This document shows, one piece after another, positions 5,430 to 8,752 of a stretch of DNA of 8,752 nt. A program made the position numbers and the translations under genes. This DNA is from Thermoflexus sp. GTDB lineage: Bacteria > Chloroflexota > Anaerolineae > B4-G1 > DUEL01. Each line of letters starts with the position of its first letter. The first letter of the stretch is position 1. The stretch covers positions 1 to 8,752 of the forward strand of contig JAPYWT010000079.1 of NCBI GenBank assembly GCA_028276215.1. The letters run 5' to 3'. The notes under the pieces are model-generated. The model saw only the letters and a program-made list of their open reading frames with translations, was not told the origin of the DNA and made no database searches.

Positions 5430-6080
5430 GTGCCGCTTACCTACACCGTCTTTGACCTGGACGAAACCCTCTACCCAACCAGTGCCGGGCTGATGCAGGA
5501 CGTGGCCCGGCGGATCACCCGGTGGCTTGAGCATCATCTGGGCATGGACCCCGAGGAGGCCTCCCGCCTGCGGGAGGTCTATATCCACCGCTACGGGACC
5601 ACCCTGGGGGGTCTGCTGGCCGAACGCGCCAGGGAGGTGGACGTGGAGGACTACCTGGCCTTCGTCCACGACGTCCCGGTGGAGGCCTACCTCCGGCCCG
5701 ACCCGGCCCTGCGGGCCATGCTGACGGCGATTCCCCTTCGCCGCGTCGTCTTCACCAACTCCACCGTGGAGCACGCCGCGCGGGTGCTGAATGCCCTGGG
5801 CATCGCCGACCTCTTTGAGCGCGTCGTGGACATCCGCGCCCTGAACTTCATCCACAAGCCCCGCCTGGAGGCCTACGAGCGCCTGCTGGCCCTGCTGGAC
5901 GCGCCGGGCCCGGCCTGCATCCTGATAGACGACCGCGCCGTCAACCTGCAACCCGCCAAACAACTCGGGATGACGACTGTTCTGGTGGACGGAGAGCCCC
6001 AGGACGGGGCGGACTTTGTAGTATCCAGCGTGCTGGAGGTCGGCCCGCTGATCCAGCGTCTATTGGCACAAGAGGGATAG
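5430..6080 (+). CDS. HAD-superfamily hydrolase, pyrimidine 5'-nucleotidase (SDT1/YjjG-like) subfamily
   Basis: 216 aa from GTG 5430, a usual length for this subfamily. All four HAD motifs are visible. Motif I is FDLDETLYP (8-16) with nucleophile Asp9 and acid/base Asp11. Motif II is VVFTNS (106-111). Lys143 lies in FIHKPRLEAYERLL, and motif IV is ILIDDRAVNLQPAKQLG (164-180) with Asp167/Asp168. The helical cap lies between motifs I and II (~16-100). The DLDETLYP and DDR-x-NL-x-PAKxLGM pattern is typical of the pyrimidine 5'-nucleotidase branch, which dephosphorylates UMP/CMP-like nucleotides, sometimes damaged or non-canonical ones. Other small phosphomonoesters are possible substrates. Cytoplasmic. 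It sits alone between the DegV terminator and a hairpin-rich gap, and its leader is built almost entirely of tandem repeats. Confidence 0.9.
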   Translation: MPLTYTVFDLDETLYPTSAGLMQDVARRITRWLEHHLGMDPEEASRLREVYIHRYGTTLGGLLAERAREVDVEDYLAFVHDVPVEAYLRPDPALRAMLTAIPLRRVVFTNSTVEHAARVLNALGIADLFERVVDIRALNFIHKPRLEAYERLLALLDAPGPACILIDDRAVNLQPAKQLGMTTVLVDGEPQDGADFVVSSVLEVGPLIQRLLAQEG

Positions 6081-6089
6081 TTAGGATTT

Positions 6090-6204
6090 TGCGGCGGCCT
6101 ATGGCCGCCGCACGTACCTGGGGAGGTAAGGTGGAGCCCTGCTGCCAGAGACGAACGGAGGGTCTGCTTCCTCTGGTTGGGGGATGATGCTCATCATCCC
6201 CCAA
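6090..6204. repeat. Chain of four adjacent hairpins between convergent genes
   Basis: Four inverted repeats follow each other closely. First, TGCGGCGGCC/GGCCGCCGCA (6090-6099 and 6103-6112, TAT loop). Second, TACCT-GGGG-AGGTA (6115-6128). Third, CCAGAG-ac-GAA with TTC-CTCTGG (6145-6155 and 6168-6176). Fourth, a perfect 13-bp stem with arm TTGGGGGATGATG (6177-6189 and 6192-6204). The last overlaps the stop codon of the cellobiose phosphorylase gene and is followed on the + strand only by TTT. The set may act as a bidirectional transcription end for the HAD and cellobiose phosphorylase genes, although no strong T tract is present. Confidence 0.65.
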
Positions 6205-8644
6205 TTTCCACATCTACCTGGACAATCTCCGTCCCCGGCGGCGGCAGGGGCACGACGTCCCCCTCTACCGGCGCCCCGTCCACCCGCAGGGAGACCCGGT
6301 TCCCCGGCCCGACCCGCCGCACCGTGATGTGATACGTCACCCCGCGGAAGACCCGCCGGGCCGTGAACCCCATCCAGCCACGCGGAATGACCGGAGCGAC
6401 CCGCAGCCCCCCGAACGTGGGCCGGATGCCCAGAATGTGCTGGGTGACGGCGACGTAGTTCCACGCCGCGGTGCCCGTCAGCCAGGAGTTCTTCGCCTCC
6501 CCGAACGTCGGCGCATCCCGCCCGGCGATCATCTGGGCATAGACGTACGGCTCGCAGCGGTGAACCTCGCTGATGGCCTCCCGCGCCGACGGGTTGATGC
6601 GCCGATAGTAGTCGTAGGCCTGGTCGCCGTTCCCCACCACCGTCTCGGCGATCATCACCCAGGGGTTGGTGTGGCAGAAGACGGAGCCGTTCTCCTTGTA
6701 GCCGGGCGGGTAGGACGAAATCTCCCCCAGGTGGACGTGGTAGCGGGTGTAGGCTGGCTGATGCAGCAGAATGCCGTGGGGCGTGCTCAGATGCTCCCGG
6801 ACCGACTCCAGCGCCCGCCGGGCCCGTCCGTCCTCCAGGCCGATGCCGGCCATGACGCACATCCCCTGCGGCTCAATGAAAATCCGCCCCTCGGAGCATT
6901 CCCGCGAGCCGACTTTCCCCCCGAAGGCATCGTAGGCGCGCAGGAACCACTCCCCGTCCCAGCCGTGCTCCAGCACCCGGCGGGCCATCTCGTCCGCCGC
7001 CGCCTCGTAGCGGCGGGCCTCCTCTTCCAGGCCGCGCCAGCGGGCAATCCCGGCCATCTCCCGCGCCGCCAGCACAAACAGCCCGCCCAGGAAGACCGAC
7101 TCCGCCACCGTCCCGTCCCGCTTCAGCGGCGCCGTCTGGAACGATTCCCCCGGCTCCTCCGAGAAGATGTTCAGGTTCAGGCAGTCGTTCCAGTCCGCGC
7201 GGCCGATGAGGGGGAGCCCATGCGGCCCCAGCCGCTCCAGCGTGTAGCGGATGCTCCGCTCCAGATGCCCGTACAGGGGCTCCTCCGTGCCGGGCCGGTT
7301 GTCGTAGGGGACGGGTTCGTCCAGGATGCTCCCGTCGCCCGTCTCCTTCAGGTACGCCGCCGTGCTCAGCACCAGCCATAGGGGGTCATCGTTGAAACCG
7401 CTGCCGATGGCGTCGTTCCCCCGCTTCGTCAGCGGCTGGTACTGGTGGTACGCGCCGCCCGTCTCCAACTGGGTCGCCGCCAGGTCCAGGATGCGCTGCC
7501 GGGCCCGCTCCGGGACCATCGCCACCGCCCCTAACAGGTCCTGGTTGGAATCCCGGAACCCGATGCCCCGCCCGATGCCGGACTCAAAGTACGAGGCCGA
7601 GCGGGCCAGGTTGAAGGTGTTCATGCACTGGTACGGGTTCCAGATGTTGACCATTCGGTTCGTGTGGGGGTCGGGGGTCTCCACCTGGAGCGTGCTCAGG
7701 AGACGGTCCCAGTGGGCCTGGAGCGCCTCAAAGGCCGCCTCCACCTGGGCCGGGTCCAGATACCGGGCGATGACGGGACGGACCGTCCGCTTGTTGATCC
7801 GCTGCGAATCGGGCGGGTCAAACTTCTCCCCCGGCGGATTCTCGTGGTAGCCCAGGAGGAAGACCACCTGCCGACTCTCCCCCGGCGCCAGGTGGAGACG
7901 GATATGGTGGGAGCCGATGGGGGCCCAGCCGTGGGCGACGGAGTTGAAGGACTGGCCCCGTTCCACCGCCAGCGGGCGGTCCCAGCCCCGGTACGGCCCC
8001 AGGAAGGCATCCCGTTGCGTGTCAAAGCCCGCCAGCGGTTCGGAACAGGCGAAGAAGGCGAAGTGGTTGCGGCGCTCCCGGTACTCCGTCTTGTGGTAGA
8101 TGACCCCGTCCTCCACCTCCACCTCGCCGGTGCTGAAATTGCGCTGGAAGTTGGTGGCGTCGTCCCAGGCGTCCCAGAGGCAGAACTCCACCGCCGAGAA
8201 GACGGAGAGGGCCAGAGGCCGGTCGCGCTGGTTGGTCACCGTCAACTGCCAGATTTCCAGGTTCGCCCCCAGAGGGACGAAGTAGCGGGTCTGCGCGGCG
8301 ACGCCCTGGCAGGTGGAGCCGATAATGGTGTAGCCCAGGCCGTGCCGGCAGAAGTACTCTTCCGCCTCGTGCCGGGTCGGCTGCCAGGACGGGGACCAGA
8401 ACCGGCCGGTCTCGTCGTCCCGCAGGTAGAGGTAGCGCCCGCCGGTATCGGGGGGGACGTTGTTGTAGCGGTAGCGGGTCAGGCGGCGCAGGCGGGCGTC
8501 CCGGTAGAAACAATAGCCCCCGGCGGTGTTGGAGATGATGCCGAAGAAGTCCTCGCAGCCCAGGTAGTTGATCCAGGGGAGCGGGGTATCGGGACGGGTG
8601 ATGACGTACTCCCGGCGCCCGTCGTCAAAATAGCCAAATTCCAC
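6194..8644 (-). CDS. cbp: Cellobiose phosphorylase (GH94, EC 2.4.1.20)
   Basis: 816 aa, matching the ~810-820 aa of characterised cellobiose phosphorylases. It converts cellobiose and phosphate to glucose 1-phosphate and glucose in the cytoplasm, saving one ATP per disaccharide. The sequence follows the family end to end. N-terminus: FGYFDDGRREYVITRPDTP and NYLGCEDFFGIISNTAGGY. Beta-sandwich: NFQRNFSTGEVEVEDGVIYHK. Catalytic (alpha/alpha)6 barrel: SASYFESGIGRGIGFRDSNQD, GRADWNDCLNLN and YPPGYKENG. End of the catalytic domain: AKNSWLTGTAAWN. Asp487 of the WND motif aligns with the known catalytic acid. GTG 8644 is chosen over an in-frame ATG at 8689 because GGAGGAGG lies four bases before it, the family starts here, and the upstream codons cover the operator. 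No signal peptide. No transporter or beta-glucosidase gene is adjacent in view. Control by cellobiose is indicated by the operator at 8661-8674. Confidence 0.95.
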   Translation of the reverse strand: MEFGYFDDGRREYVITRPDTPLPWINYLGCEDFFGIISNTAGGYCFYRDARLRRLTRYRYNNVPPDTGGRYLYLRDDETGRFWSPSWQPTRHEAEEYFCRHGLGYTIIGSTCQGVAAQTRYFVPLGANLEIWQLTVTNQRDRPLALSVFSAVEFCLWDAWDDATNFQRNFSTGEVEVEDGVIYHKTEYRERRNHFAFFACSEPLAGFDTQRDAFLGPYRGWDRPLAVERGQSFNSVAHGWAPIGSHHIRLHLAPGESRQVVFLLGYHENPPGEKFDPPDSQRINKRTVRPVIARYLDPAQVEAAFEALQAHWDRLLSTLQVETPDPHTNRMVNIWNPYQCMNTFNLARSASYFESGIGRGIGFRDSNQDLLGAVAMVPERARQRILDLAATQLETGGAYHQYQPLTKRGNDAIGSGFNDDPLWLVLSTAAYLKETGDGSILDEPVPYDNRPGTEEPLYGHLERSIRYTLERLGPHGLPLIGRADWNDCLNLNIFSEEPGESFQTAPLKRDGTVAESVFLGGLFVLAAREMAGIARWRGLEEEARRYEAAADEMARRVLEHGWDGEWFLRAYDAFGGKVGSRECSEGRIFIEPQGMCVMAGIGLEDGRARRALESVREHLSTPHGILLHQPAYTRYHVHLGEISSYPPGYKENGSVFCHTNPWVMIAETVVGNGDQAYDYYRRINPSAREAISEVHRCEPYVYAQMIAGRDAPTFGEAKNSWLTGTAAWNYVAVTQHILGIRPTFGGLRVAPVIPRGWMGFTARRVFRGVTYHITVRRVGPGNRVSLRVDGAPVEGDVVPLPPPGTEIVQVDVEIGG

Positions 8645-8648
8645 GTTG

Positions 8649-8656
8649 CCTCCTCC
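8649..8656 (-). promoter_or_regulatory. Shine-Dalgarno of the cellobiose phosphorylase gene
   Basis: On the minus strand GGAGGAGG ends four bases before GTG 8644. This supports the 816-aa form over a start at 8689, whose first 15 codons would cover this site and the operator. Confidence 0.85.
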
Positions 8657-8659
8657 GGG

Positions 8660-8675
8660 TTGGGAGCGCTCCCAA
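8660..8675. promoter_or_regulatory. CelR/CebR-type LacI-family operator
   Basis: TTGGGAGCGCTCCCAA is a perfect 16-bp palindrome. Its inner 14 bases (8661-8674), TGGGAGCGCTCCCA, are identical to the operator bound by CelR of Thermobifida fusca and CebR of Streptomyces, LacI-family repressors released by cellobiose or cello-oligosaccharides. The central CG step is typical of LacI-family sites. It lies 15 bases before the start codon, between the ribosome binding site and the repeat array, so a bound repressor would block initiation or early elongation. No regulator gene is in the window, and no convincing -10/-35 pair is visible upstream. Confidence 0.85.
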
Positions 8676-8686
8676 ATACGGACATT

Positions 8687-8752
8687 CACGTTTCACGTTT
8701 CACGTTTCACGTTTTACGTTTCACGTTTCACGTTTTACGTTTCACGTTTCAC
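8687..8752 (+). repeat. Heptamer tandem array, YACGTTT (7-bp period), right copy, runs off window
   Basis: Nine 7-bp units plus a partial one run from 8687 to the window end: seven CACGTTT, and TACGTTT at 8715-8721 and 8736-8742. The TACGTTT units recur every third unit, which suggests that a 21-bp block was duplicated. The array starts 12 bases beyond the operator, upstream of the cellobiose phosphorylase gene. It has the same + strand orientation as the array at 101-182. Its full length is unknown. Confidence 0.92.

Noticed and set aside
6329..7381. 350-aa plus-strand frame opposite cellobiose phosphorylase
   Set aside because: Pro/Arg-rich antisense shadow of a highly conserved enzyme. 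No ribosome binding site or motif was seen.
8645..8689. ATG at 8689 as start of cellobiose phosphorylase
   Set aside because: The extra 15 codons would cover the operator and ribosome binding site. The family N-terminus begins at FGYFDD right after GTG 8644.
8687..8752. CRISPR array
   Set aside because: Units are 7 bp and contiguous, with no unique spacers and no cas genes. This is a simple tandem repeat.

Overview
This GC-rich 8.75-kb window carries five complete protein-coding genes and compact intergenic regions full of short-period tandem repeats and palindromes. The gene set suggests a free-living, plant-polysaccharide-using bacterium, most plausibly of the Chloroflexota (Anaerolineae-like). 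It comprises a secreted GH3-like protein with Pro/Thr linkers, a membrane-tethered Hanks-type kinase with a 'PLEQ' activation-loop end, a DegV protein, a pyrimidine-nucleotidase-type HAD enzyme and a cellobiose phosphorylase. The phylum is an inference from protein style and repeat style, not a demonstrated placement. No RNA genes, CRISPR arrays, transposases or prophage genes are visible.

Layout. 1-224: an extended -10 promoter, then a heptamer array (CACGYTT) and an octamer array (TGTATCCT) that runs exactly up to the start codon of the next gene. 225-2978 (+): exported GH3-like protein with an Ig-like domain and three C-terminal membrane segments. Its GH3 active site looks partly eroded. 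2979-3116: gap between convergent genes holding a small element with inverted and direct repeats around a perfect palindrome. 3117-4103 (-): serine/threonine protein kinase with a strong sigma70-type promoter. 4104-4307: divergent intergenic region with a double palindrome. 4308-5162 (+): DegV-family lipid-binding protein, followed by a textbook intrinsic terminator at 5190-5227. 5228-5429: composite nonamer/octamer/nonamer repeats. 5430-6080 (+): HAD phosphatase. 6081-6193: a chain of adjacent hairpins between convergent genes. 6194-8644 (-): cellobiose phosphorylase. 8645-8752: ribosome binding site, a perfect CelR/CebR-type operator, and a second heptamer array that runs off the window.

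The genes do not form one operon: strands alternate (+, -, +, +, -) and each gene appears to have its own signals. The clearest regulatory statement is that cellobiose phosphorylase is preceded by TGGGAGCGCTCCCA, the operator recognised in actinobacteria by the cellobiose-responsive LacI-family repressors CelR/CebR. This implies cellobiose-inducible intracellular phosphorolysis. The second recurring theme is that three of the five gene starts (225, 5430, 8644) are directly preceded by short tandem arrays with periods of 7, 8 or 9 bp, most of them built around a CACG/CGTG core.
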